Positions 52,701 to 62,249 of a DNA stretch of 64,000 nucleotides are shown here, one piece after another. The translations under genes were made by a program, and so were the position numbers. The DNA is taken from contig OV121088.1 of assembly GCA_921293015.1 (NCBI GenBank), positions 30,045,645 through 30,109,644 of the forward strand, given 5' to 3'. The notes beneath the pieces were generated by a model. That model was not told the origin of the DNA, did no database searches, and saw only the letters and a program-made list of their open reading frames with translations. This DNA is from Phorcus lineatus (taxonomy: Eukaryota > Mollusca > Gastropoda > Trochida > Trochidae). Within the stretch, counting starts at the first letter, position 1; each line of letters begins with the position of its first letter.

Positions 52701-55700
52701 TCAAAGTTAATTAATTAACATTATATATTTTTTCAAAACTATATGAATTCAACAAGTTTAAATATGAATAAAAAGGTTTTTAATGAGTAACCTTACGTGT
52801 AAAAGAGGGAGGCGAAGGAAGTTTGGACTTTCCTCTTGTCGATGACACTTTTTTATCTTCTGAAAGCATATTGCATCTTGATGATAACCAATTGATATAA
52901 ATATCAAAAAATTATTTCCAATAACATGAGGAAACGTAGACACTTAATTTATTTATAAAATGAGCTAGAAAGAAGTTGTTGGTGTAACTTATCAGTTGAA
53001 AAAAGAAATATTCCAAATATGGTTGTTTATGGTGTTAAAAGGAAACAACGGTGTTTTGAAGTTTAAAATGTCAGTGTATTAATGTTACAACTAAGCTATA
53101 AGTTTTCATAAATATGAAACTAAGATTTTAAGAATTGAAAATGTATTATAACTAGATAGTGTAAGAATTTAAGGATGTCTGTGGAAGGGATGGCAGATTA
53201 GAATAGATTGGTGTATTAGACGGTGATAGTTTGTTAGTGTCAACAACATGTGAATATATTAATTGGTACGTTCGTTGCACAGTGGTCTGACAGGTCTACA
53301 GAACTGAGTTTCTTGTAGTGCGACTAGTTTAGAGGTGCGTTATGTTTGTACAGACTAACTATTTTCAGGATAAAATGAGTATATTTACCTCTGCAAGGAT
53401 TCAATTCCAACAAGAAACACATTTACATGATGGCTAACTGAAGATTGTACAACAAAATAATGTATACTGCAAAACAATTTACTTATCCGAAAAGTGCTTT
53501 TATGCAATTCCAAACATTTCGTGAGACAGATTGATATAGATTTAATGATCACATGAGAATCCCAAGAATTTGCAAATATCTTAAATAACCATGCCAAGTT
53601 CCCATAAGAAATCGACACCCGATCACATAGCTATACATAAACATAAAAGTATTGATGATAACTGATAGTTAAAAATATACTGGTAATGTATGTTGTCTTT
53701 ACATGGCGTTCGACTTTTTCTTATTCGACTTATTCGAGTTTTCCTATTGCCTACTTGAATTGGTCTAGAAATTCAACAGAAGGAAACTTTACATTGGCCT
53801 TGAACGTGTCATCCCGAAGAAAATTAATATTCATTCAGATTGTTCATGCGTTATGAATGTACTTATTAAATACATATTCCATTACTTAACGATCTGCCTT
53901 GTTTAAGGTAAAGGTAGATATTCATTGTTTTTAGTTTTAGCTATTTTAGTTAAATAGGTAAATGTCGTATTTAAGCTGTATGACTGTTTTTTTACAACAC
54001 TGATTATACGATTTGAAGATCTCATTCTGTTACCTGCGTTTTCTTTAGGTAACGGCGGTATTGGTGGACGTGCTTGCTTAGCTGGTTGATCTGTAGAAGT
54101 ATACATATAACGTATTTATGTTGTTGTCGAAGTTGACAACTGAATTTGGAATTCCTATCTTGTTATTGTTGAAATAGCTAAAGAGTGAAATAGTTAAAGG
54201 CAAACATGAGCACAAAGAAAAGGTAATCCATTCCTTCAGATATCAAGTCCTAATTAGCTGCTGGAAGTTAGGAGTGACACCCAATTAAAGCAATGTTCAA
54301 TTTTAATGTTTTTCTTTTGAATGAATTCTTTTTACTGAATATTGTTGTCTTATTTACATTAAGCAGTTAATCATTTTTGGAATTGAATTTTTTAGTGTAA
54401 CACAAATGAATGTCATGGTTGTGCATAGATAATGATTTGGTTTCACATGGTTCTTCCACATGAATTGTACCAAACCGAATAAAGTATCCTGTACTTTCTA
54501 CCTTTTGATATTAATCGTAATTGATTAGACTTGTGTATTTCATAAATTCCCAACATATATGACAGGTTCTCTCAAAAACATCAACGTAAAAATGCACAAA
54601 CTATTTTAAATCAGGTTAATTCTAACAATTCGTTTGGTAGATATAACTCTGAGGAAGAATCTATATGGTATCTGCCTTTAATGCCTACAAAGACTTAAAC
54701 CATTGTGCTAACTCAAATGACAATCAGGTAGTATTCTGCTCAAATTAGAACACGTTTCAAGATTATTTTTGAAAATGGTCGATCATTGAAGAACCTACAA
54801 ATATAGTTACACATACATACATACACATATATCTATCTCACCTGTTTCTGCTTCTAAGGGTGGCGGAGGTGGAAGTGCACGTTTACCTGTCGATGGCGAT
54901 TTCGGTGGTTCTTTGATTAAAAAAATAATTCAAAATATATTTGGCATTATTCAGGCATAAAGGTGAAGGAAGCCAAGAACTCTCTGTAATTAATATGTGT
55001 AGAAATAAATAAAAGCTATATATACGTTAAAAGCTAGATCTTATTAAAAAGATGAACTGCTTTAAGAGAATCTAACATTTGGTGTCAAAAACGTTGTGAA
55101 ACTGAAATATTTTGTTAGGAAAGAACAAATCTTTTTTTAAGAAAATATATACTTTTCTAAAACAAATGTCATGTTTATTTACTATTAGCAGTCTCCACCA
55201 AAACGGGAAGCATTTTATTTCGATTCAAAAGCTAATATCAAACTTCAAACAGTTTTAGGTTCTTATGTATTTAAAAATTTTTTTTAACAATTGACAATGT
55301 TCGTGCCTTCAACTTGAATTCAGTACATGTATATTCTGAAAATATTAATTATACATATATATACGCATTATCAAGAAACACAACTGTCAACAGCTTCAAA
55401 CACATAATACCGGCTTTAGATAAATAGAGTGATATTAGTGTTAAATGATCACGAATGGCGTAGCGACTGAAACATGGATTTTGTTAGGAAAACGAAAATG
55501 AATTCGAAGCGCATTTACGTTGAGTCGGCCACTGAAAGAACCCGTTACCTGAGCAACAACATGATGTCATGGACGTGTTATTAAATCAGAGCACTGTTTG
55601 ATGAAGTCAGGTCATTGTTTTTATCAGGTACTAGTGAGTAATAACATGTTCCAATGTTGTTTTCACTAGTGACTCTTATTACGGTTTATTTTCACTGATA

Positions 55701-58700
55701 GATTCCGGTATTTCACCGGTAATCATATAATATAGTTTAATCTAAATATCATGAGATAAGCATACACAAATTCCATTAATATAAGAATGGCCTTTAACTC
55801 TCAGGTAATATTTTTATGATTTCAAAATGTGTTTTCGACAGTAATTTTGGGAATTAAGTTATAGATTGATAAAGCATGGATTATATATATTTTATAAGCT
55901 GTATACATAGTTAACTCATTGGTCTTTAAATCGTTGACGCATCGTTGATATAGGTCTTCATAAACGCATTCCAAAAGTCAAATTTCACTCTCCTGCGTAT
56001 CTCGCCTAAAGAAATTCAATAGCCGAGGGAATTGTTTTAAAAACATGAACTGATAATTTATAGATTTAATAAATTAGTTGGCCTTTCGAGGTATGCTGAT
56101 ACTATAAATAAGTCACATTTATGGATAGATTATTTTTGTTACTTTTACGATAGCATGTAAACATATTCATCGTATATACTTACTTGTGTCAGGTAAATGG
56201 GGGATAGGGATTGTAGGAGGTTTGATTGATTCATCTGTGAAATTTTAGCAAAAAGTGCAAATAAATATTTCTACAGACAGAACACTCAATCTTTATTCTT
56301 AATGCGAAATCAGTGAACAAACGGAGAGTCGTGATTGATAGAATTTATTGTGTATGGATGCAAAGTTACTATGAATCATAGTTTATATGTGTTAACAAAT
56401 ATGGAACGTTGAACCACTTGTTGTTGAGGGAAGTCTATGAATTGAATTTTAGCTCCTTAAAAATATCTGTCCCTGAATATACTTTATATCCTTTTTGGTA
56501 AAAAACTTCATTTTGACTTTCAAAAGACAACATATCACTAAAAAGCGAGATATAATGATATAGTTCCGCTCTCAACAATACTGATTTCTTTGGTAAATGA
56601 GAAATAGAAATGAAAGTTGTGTCGTACCTTTATTTTCATCCGGCAACTGTGGTAAATGACTTCGGGTTTTATTTGTTGCTTTACCTGAAATAGATTGTTA
56701 TGAGAATGTGATTTTTTAAACAAGGTGTAACATTATTTTTCTCTTCAAGTGGTCACACACTTGTTAGTTTGATTAAAAGGCTAGCTTAGTCTAGAATGTT
56801 CTACTTTGTCTTTTGTGTACTTTTACATGTTTATATACATATATTTATCTATATTATAAGTTTAAACTCTTTGTTTATTAATGATTAATTTTGTTATCAT
56901 TATATGCAATTGTTTGTCATATTTTACTGGTTCAACATACCTATTCTATATTCACAGGCAACAAGATACACAAGATAATCAATGACACTTATAAAACAGT
57001 CAGAATATCTTTTATGTGTTGCAGGATCAACCTCTTACTTGACTTAAAGTATGTTTTTTTTTATCATAGAGTGAAGTAGATATTTCGTGGTTGGAGCAAG
57101 TTCGAGTGTAAATATAAACCTTTTCTACCTAATTCGATAATATAAACATGCAAATGTTGATAATTGAAAGCTAGTCTATCTATTGTAAGATATAAGGCTT
57201 GCAAATACGCAAATAAGATCATTTTCATGTTTAGGAAGAGCTAGTCGTTTGTTTCAACGTGACGTCATAAGAGCGCTACGTAGCCCATTGTTTATGCCGT
57301 CATACTCTTGAACTGAACCATTGAATAGTGACGACATGTTATATTCACACTTCTCATTGAAAATAACATGTTACCATGACTGTTGATCAATTCAGATGCA
57401 TACCGAAAGTTTGTTCACTTACCACTGAAGCGTAGTGCAAATATCGTGTAATTTGGGTTTTGTTTCAACGTCAATAGAATAACTTCAGCAATACTGAGTT
57501 AAGGTTAGACACCCCGTCAAGGGAGTTATGGATTATAACCTCGAGACGAAGTCGAGAGGTTTAATCCATAACTCCCGTGATGGGGTGTCTAAACGTCTTA
57601 CACCACGTGGGTTTGTTTATTGATAGGTATGATAACATTTTCTAACAATTAGGATCAATTTAAATAGTTTTAAATTAAAACGTTCCACATAACCTCCCTA
57701 GGGTATTTAGACATAACCTTTCGTATGGCATCTGATAAAACTATTAGCACATCGTTTTCATATTTTGCTTTAAATACAACATTATCACGGAGGGAATTTT
57801 CAAATATTGGCTCGAGGCTAAGCCGAGAGACAATATTTGAAAATTATCGATGTATAATTTTCGAGGGAAGATACCAAGTCCAAGGCGAAGCCGAGGACGT
57901 AAGGTATCTGACAGAGATTACACCACGTGGAAAACACGAAATAGATATTTTCCCATCGTAAAATAACGTTTTCACATCTTTTACTATTACTGTATATATA
58001 GTATTTAAAAACCCAACATGAAGGAAGATGACAAGACAAAATGCACCCCTATCACCATCGCAGTCTCCGTGGTTGAATGGATAAGATCGCTGCTCGCTGT
58101 TCCGAAGATTCGCGTTCGAACCGCGCTTCAACTCTTCCTTTCTACTCTTATTTGTAAAACTTCGAAATTTTGACTGTCACGTCAGTCGAGCAGGTACAAG
58201 GTGATTTCAGTCAGAACATTTGACATAACATTCATTAAAGGTGTTAATATCCCCTAATTGGAGACGTCAAATGGCATACTCGGGAGTTATGTCATGGATA
58301 ACTCCCTTGGCACTTAAAAATACCCGGGGTTAAGGTTGGTTATTGGGAAAAATGACTCCTCAGAACAATAGAAATAACCATCCCTAGTGGTGTAACAATG
58401 GATCACCCACTGTCCATGTGTGAAATAGCCATTCTTAAACTCATTTTGGCATTGTCTGGTCACTCGTGCAAAAAATCAAATATTGGCATATTGATATAGA
58501 CCGAATTTCGATTTCGTTAAATGTCGAATAAAATGTTCCATATAGAGATTAAAACCAACATAATCACACTGACTTTGTGCTAAGGAACAAACGTCACCAA
58601 TGTTTTAAGAAGTTGAGTAGTTACAAAGGATTTTATGGAGGAAAATCAAATTCAGTGTTTTCAGAATTTTGACCCCTGGTCACTTCAATGACCTGCAAAA

Positions 58701-59240
58701 ACTGTTTGGGGTAATTATGGGGTACGATAAACCTTTGCCTTAAAGAAGAATGGATCTGCATATGTGTATGTGAGCAAACTTTTGGCATGCAGCTGTATGC
58801 CAACGATGGAATTCAATATTTCACCGACAATCGTATAATTTAGATTCATTTTATGCATAAATACCAACTAGAGCCACACTGAAAGTAAGGTAAATCGCCA
58901 TATCATCGAAATGATACAAGTAACGACAGTTTTGACATAAACACGTTGCGAAAGGTATATTCTTTTCGTGGTGATTAAAAGAAGCGCACATAAAATACCA
59001 ACACAGGACTATCGATAGTGTTATCTAAATGGAAAGTGATCTTATAGGATGTATGTTTGGAATTTTCTGAGAGCATAAGTTTGGATATCTTCTCTCTGAA
59101 GCTATCTTACCTAGTGCTCTAGTTGGGCTTTCGCCTCTGTCAATATTATTTTATCATGTTTACTTACTTTGCCTATCTTCATTCTTTTGAGTCAGTTTTG
59201 CAATTCTGTCTCTCACAGATAGTTTCCCTTCTGACGCCAT
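38450..59240 (-). CDS. PARP14-like multi-domain RRM/macro-like protein without visible catalytic domain, 22 exons
   Basis: Predicted 924-residue protein. Exons in transcription order: 59240-59168, 56684-56628, 56234-56184, 54910-54842, 54090-54034, 52859-52797, 52312-52259, 50505-50455, 50243-50085, 49210-48953, 47386-46898, 45903-45868, 45323-45264, 44829-44689, 44008-43937, 43504-43325, 42853-42662, 42183-42098, 41757-41551, 41271-41130, 40269-40184, 38641-38450 (TAA). All junctions are GT-AG and lengths sum to 2775. Layout: basic N terminus (MASEGKLSVRDRIAKLTQ), seven proline-rich cassettes, two RRM-like domains, a KH-like stretch (exon 11), a divergent macrodomain-like region (exons 14-17), a second KH-like segment (exons 19-20) and a C-terminal BESS-like motif. 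PARP10/PARP14-type RRMs with KH and macro repeats occur in antiviral and RNA-binding ADP-ribosyltransferases. No WWE or ART domain is seen. Exact function unknown; product name is by resemblance only. Exon 19's acceptor and exon 17's donor (GTATGG) are the least certain boundaries. Confidence 0.82.
38904..39334. mobile_element. 431-bp inverted-repeat element (MITE family 2), complete copy, in the last intron
   Basis: Arms of about 75 bases are inverted copies: CAGAGGTAGCTCCGTCATGA...TTAATACGAAGGTTTCTCG against CGAGAAACGTTCGTATTAAG...GGAGCTACCTCTG. The ends GCATTC and GAATGC are flanked by TTTGTGG and TTTTGGG, a possible imperfect target duplication. Related fragments lie in GALC copies A (about 2236) and C (about 30889). 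Confidence 0.78.
40656..40790. repeat. Compound (TA)n microsatellite
   Basis: About 135 bases of TA dinucleotides with AAATAAAATA interruptions, in the intron between exons 20 and 21 of the minus-strand gene. Confidence 0.93.
41130..41757 (-). CDS. Exons 19-20: second KH-like segment
   Basis: Exon 19 encodes LIGAETEIQFCSESKERINR then ALSRFMGHCEANMPPKI. Exon 20 encodes RRVEVEVKTDSGRIEIRGYN then KDVDSVYARLKIELDRIQ. The strand-G-x-strand-helix of exon 20 is KH-like. An alternative transcript reading through the exon 20 donor (CAAG|GTATCC) would stop after 16 more residues, at 41083. Confidence 0.6.
42662..44829 (-). CDS. Exons 14-17: divergent macrodomain-like region
   Basis: Exons 14-17 encode KFKIGVCQFQLKKGKVEDED then VTCAVNVTQTDIE; DLWSVLKEADQKELQRQLN; KKGIVMSTTSGLPYQFMIHV then SGGELRKAIRKTFQMAQTYP and EITSMVFYRR; and FLLNYVDEINKYQKTGHPGV then KDIRLVLDRMD. 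The order follows a macrodomain (V-CAVN for the usual D-I-V-N-A-N; G-I-V-M-S-T-x-S-G-L; I-H-V; alternating strands and helices). The Asn-Ala-Asn and glycine-loop residues that bind ADP-ribose are altered, so ligand binding is doubtful. This is inferred from pattern; a structure prediction would decide it. Confidence 0.5.
43696..43722. repeat. (TA)n microsatellite
   Basis: About 13 TA units in the intron between exons 15 and 16 of the minus-strand gene. Confidence 0.9.
46190..46793 (+). mobile_element. Tc1/mariner-like MITE, family 1
   Basis: The right end AACTTTTGATATGCAGCTG plus TA and the interior (CATGTAATTTGGCAT, GGCATCGTAGCATTGC, GGCAGGTCACTGAAGTGACC) match the family. The left terminus is decayed (TCAAAAGTTTTTTTCAC). 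It lies in intron 11 of the minus-strand gene. Confidence 0.75.
46898..47386 (-). CDS. Exon 11: end of RRM 2 and KH-like segment
   Basis: This is the longest exon (489 bases). It begins DLTELQMVLQSHKLDGKHLH, the last helix and strand of the second RRM, then a run of five Asp. The rest (VSLTGETFRYMDLF, VHVTATFDSEKFEVKLKGQN and ADDLVVVGEKIEKPG) has the strand-helix-helix-strand rhythm of the KH-like units in PARP14 and DTX3L-type proteins. The KH assignment rests on pattern only. Confidence 0.6.
47372..48150. repeat. About 76-bp tandem array overlapping the exon 11 acceptor
   Basis: Units begin near 47372, 47450, 47526, 47602, 47678, 47754, 47830, 47906 and 47981, with two degenerate ones beyond (about 48050 and 48115). 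Each reads AGTTCTGGAAGGTCTGAAAG, then AATTGAATAATTCATCTTAG, then CCTTTAACTACTCATAAC. The first unit includes the real exon 11 boundary, so on the minus strand most units carry a copy of TTTCAG|ACCTT. The array grew outward from the splice site into the intron. Confidence 0.92.
48953..50243 (-). CDS. Exons 9-10: RRM-like domain 1 and start of RRM-like domain 2
   Basis: Exon 9 (50243-50085) encodes KRLIKVTGFDSSVFEDALRQ, then ETIRVRNGIALVRFQQEE. This reads as beta1 with an RNP2-like patch, helix 1, and beta2-beta3 with an RNP1-like IALVRF. Exon 10 (49210-48953) completes it (VTQRVLDHEQKFGKQHLKVE) and starts a second unit (PSAFVISGMSSSTTHESLKD). The arrangement resembles the short RRMs of PARP10 and PARP14 rather than canonical aromatic RRMs. 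RNA binding is inference. Confidence 0.75.
51651..52003. mobile_element. MITE family 3, diverged copy
   Basis: TTAAAGGTACACTC starts a stretch whose interior (AAATGGTGTCATT, ATCGAGAAGTGCCAACTGTT, GTAGAGTGACAG) matches the complete element at 60423-60864. The right end is not resolved. It lies in intron 7 of the minus-strand gene. Confidence 0.5.
52259..56684 (-). CDS. Exons 2-7: array of proline-rich cassette exons
   Basis: Six small exons (57, 51, 69, 57, 63 and 54 bases), plus exon 8 (50505-50455, 51 bases), each begin and end in phase 1, and each encodes 17-23 residues around a proline motif. Examples are RSHLPQLPDENK, PTIPIPHLPDT, RALPPPPPLEAET, ARPPIPPLPKENA, KLPSPPSFT and FPAIPPRVPVQ. 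Several match P-x-x-P or poly-Pro ligands of SH3, WW or EVH1 domains (family knowledge; binding is inferred). Repeating LPxLPxEN wording suggests they arose by exon duplication. Any of them can be skipped without breaking frame. Confidence 0.78.
57502..58397. mobile_element. Nested insertion with hairpins and a tRNA-like segment
   Basis: It starts GTTAAGGTTAGACACCCCGT. A strong hairpin (57505-57545 against 57552-57592) has arms containing GGAGTTATGGATTATAACCT. Two more small hairpins follow (about 57798-57845 and 57869-57910), rich in CGAAGCCGAG wording, and a tRNA-like stretch lies at 58063-58133. The class is unknown; a composite or tRNA-derived element is possible. Confidence 0.55.
58063..58133 (+). 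pseudogene. tRNA-like sequence (tRNA-Arg-like pseudogene or SINE head)
   Basis: TGGTTGAATGGATAAG fits the A box and D arm, and GTTCGAACC fits the B box. The T stem pairs four of five bases around TTCGAAC. The acceptor stem does not pair (GTCTCCG against TTCAACT) and the anticodon arm is irregular, so a working tRNA is unlikely. The AATGGATAAG and GAAGATT wording is most like tRNA-Arg. Internal RNA polymerase III promoter boxes fit a SINE. Confidence 0.5.
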
Positions 59241-59253
59241 TGTGCTTAACTAT
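59240..59253 (-). other. 5' untranslated sequence and acceptor before exon 1
   Basis: On the minus strand, TTTAATTCTTTTCAG precedes ATAGTTAAGCACA and then the ATG. This looks like a 3' splice site just before the start codon, so at least one untranslated exon lies upstream. Confidence 0.5.
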
Positions 59254-59396
59254 CTGAAAAGAATTAAATGTAAAGAAGTTTAGAAATGGAATGCTACTAT
59301 AGCTTTTCGTGTGCCAGCAAAATGGGACATAAGGGAACCTCTCTCAACACATTTTATGTCTTAATGTAGATCAAACTTAAGCGTAATGTTTTTTTC

Positions 59397-59993
59397 ATGC
59401 CAATGTTTAATCATTCGTATCGTAGTGCAAATATCATGTAATTTGGCATGTTTTTGAGGCATCGTAGCATTGCGAACGGATAATTTGAAATTTTCAATAC
59501 AGAAGAGAAAATCCATTGCACCTTAATGCAACCGTATGCCATTACCCAACGGTTAACCGTATTAGTTTTTGGCAGGTCAAAATTTTTTTCGAAAACAGCA
59601 AATTTTAGTTTCGCCTACAAAAATCCTTTAAAAGTAACCAACAGCTTTAAAAAAAACTTATGTCTGTTAGTTTGCATCAAGTTAATAATTATGAAATTGC
59701 TGATATTTTTCTCAGAAAGTCGAAATCGAATATTTTAATCGAAATGCAAGGAAATCGGAATTTCGAAAATGTGACCCCTCCTATCTTTTTAATCATGCAA
59801 AAATTCGAATTTTAGCACGAGAGACAAGACAATCCCACTATAAGTTAAAAAATGGCTATTTTACATATTGAAAATTGGAGAGCCTATGTCAGTTCTGTTG
59901 AAGTTATTTTAGTGACGTTCAAACTAAACCTAAATTACAAGATATTTGCACTAAGATACAGTAGTAAGTGAACAAACTTTTGATATACAGCTG
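59397..59993 (+). mobile_element. Tc1/mariner-like MITE, family 1
   Basis: The right end AACTTTTGATATACAGCTG plus TA and the interior ATCATGTAATTTGGCATG and GAGGCATCGTAGCATTGC are the family signatures. The left terminus is decayed. Confidence 0.75.
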
Positions 59994-60422
59994 TATATGT
60001 AATGTCACGTTGACATTACTCGCCTTGAAAACATTATCAGTCTCAAGCATGTTGAACAGGAAGTAGCTGTCCGCACTAAGATGATACTTTATAGACTTTC
60101 AAAACTTGTCATGGTAATCAGACAACATTAATATTGATGTCAGCGTGACCTAAAGCTTCAGAATTTAATCAGAGTTAAGTATAAACAATGTCCAGACGAA
60201 GATAAACATTTTTATTCTAGTAATCACCGAGATAAAACTTTTTCTAGACCAGATGTGATCATGAGATTAACAGTGCAGTGTTAATAAGAGTGATTGTTAC
60301 TTCTACATTTAAAATTGGCATGACCACGACTTTCATACTCGAATACTAGACACTCATTGAATCTAAGATGACAAGAGTTTTTTTAACGTATGGCAAAAAA
60401 TGTATCTGGATACATCCATTAA

Positions 60423-60864
60423 AGAGCCACTCCGTGAGTTGTTGGAGTCATAAATGCCAAACTTAGTCAATGGTGTCATTTGATCGCGAAGTATCGACTG
60501 TTACCAGAAAGACACATTTTAAAGCTTGTTGGTTTTTTTACAGTGACAATAGGAAGCTTGAACGTCGCAGTTATGATCGAAAACCGGACAGTGGCGGACC
60601 GGACTTATCTAAAACAGCCAGGAGGCAGTTAGAAGTTGATAGTGTTTGTTAGGTTATATAACTAGTATCCATGCATATTGGACGTGATATCTACACCTCT
60701 GTGCATTTATAAGGATGTTTTTAGATTTTCATGGAAAACCAATATTTGTCATATAAATGCCTTTTGGACATGAAAAGTTAAGATGTTTTGATTTTATATC
60801 ACCACATATGACATTTAGGTTCGTATCAAAGGTAAATAACATGTTATGAAAATCACGTGGCTCT
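60423..60864. mobile_element. 442-bp MITE, family 3, with TTAA target duplication
   Basis: AGAGCCAC at the left and GTGGCTCT at the right are perfect inverted ends, flanked by TTAA (60419-60422 and 60865-60868). The interior is shared with the copy at 51651. A 60-codon frame inside it has no recognisable product. Confidence 0.72.
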
Positions 60865-62189
60865 TTAATGAGATTTCAATGAACTCACTTCGTGCACTAG
60901 TTATTCACAGTTCGCTTACAACGAAGGGATGTATACTTAATATAATATTTATTGCCCAAAGGGTGAAACATTGGAAGCTAAGTGACATAGTTTTAATATG
61001 AGCACATATCACGTTTCTAAGCGAGTTTTCATCATCATCCATAAAACATTGCTCGTGGCGCAAGAGATACAAACCGTTTTCTGAATATTTCAATATGATT
61101 CAAATGAAATAAAAGTATATACCGAAAGTGTGTCAGATGACTTTTACAAAACTCGTGGCACTTTGTTTTTAACCATCGCTTTGCTCGGGTAATACAGAAA
61201 TTCACATTCGTTTCGGAAATTTCATTCGACACTCTGCCTTGGGTAATGATCTTTATTCATGCGCGTGTATAGACCAACTTTAAGTCTCTAAAAGAAATTG
61301 AAAAGGAAAATTCGTAAAAATCAATTCGGGAAATAAGAAACATAAATTAAAACCAAAAGAAACTTTATAGATAACTTTTTAAAGTCAAAAACAAAGATCT
61401 GAGATATTTACTCTTTTCTAGGAAGTACTAGTACATAATAAATAGCTAATATCTAATAGCATAATGAAAATGAAATGAATATGAGATAAAATACATTTTT
61501 ATTAATATCAATAAAATGGCTAACAATAGTTATAATAGGGTATCGCGTTACCTTGTACCTATCATCGATCATTTTTAATTCATTAAACAATTGAAATCAT
61601 GAATGTTTATACCTGTAAAGACGATAAGCAACTGAAGCCTAATATATTTGACTGAAATAACGTTACGGACTACCAACGTATACTATGTTGTCTAGAGAAT
61701 ACTTTTAAGTAAACTGATACCTCGTCTGGCCTGCTAGAAATCCAATGCAGTGTAACCATGATGTTAGCGGGCAATGTTAATACCCTTACAAAAATTGGTG
61801 TGTATTCAACCAAGATTACCATTGTTAATACTGTTTTCACTTTATCAAGGCCGTAGGTTTAAACAATTTCTCTTTAATAAAGTTCATAAAGTGAATCAAT
61901 AATATCTTTATATCACGATTTGATTATTGATATAATCAGACAAACAGAAATCGATCGATAAAAAAATCGACATGAAACGCGTCCAATTCTCAAGGTAGAT
62001 ATAACACTATTGGTTATGAAGTACGATACATCACGTAACACCCCTTGTAATGGTGCCTGCACATAACATAGTACATGCATTCTCGGGTTGCTAGATTCAT
62101 GGACATTGAACTTTGCTTTATCGTGCAGTCAATAGAAAATGATAGACAATATATATAGTATAACAGCACTGTACTTGAGGCTTACTTAC

Positions 62190-62246
62190 ATCTGGGACAC
62201 TAACCAGGAAGTAGTCTATCAGAGTGACCGAAGTGAGTCTTTACTA
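62190..62246 (-). promoter_or_regulatory. Candidate promoter and untranslated first exon of the minus-strand gene
   Basis: On the minus strand TATAGTAAAG (about 62246-62237) is followed about 25-30 bases later by a short segment ending CCCAGAT|GTAAGT, a strong donor at 62190. It could splice to the acceptor at 59253. A second good donor, GCTCCTG|GTAAGT, lies at about 62510, so there may be alternative first exons. Weak evidence; transcript data are needed to choose. Confidence 0.25.
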
Positions 62247-62249
62247 TAC

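Larger units (their letters stand above)
57393..58795 (+). mobile_element. Tc1/mariner-like MITE, family 1, split by a nested insertion
   Basis: The left end CAGATGCATACCGAAAGTTT and right end ACTTTTGGCATGCAGCTG plus TA are the family termini. The interior breaks at about 57502 and resumes near 58398, where CATGTGTGAAATAGCCATTC matches the 20030-20612 copy. About 900 bases are therefore inserted. It lies in intron 1 of the minus-strand gene. Confidence 0.75.

Noticed and set aside
58063-58133. Functional tRNA gene
   Set aside because: The A and B boxes are good but the acceptor stem does not pair and the anticodon arm is irregular. It is listed as a pseudogene or SINE head instead.
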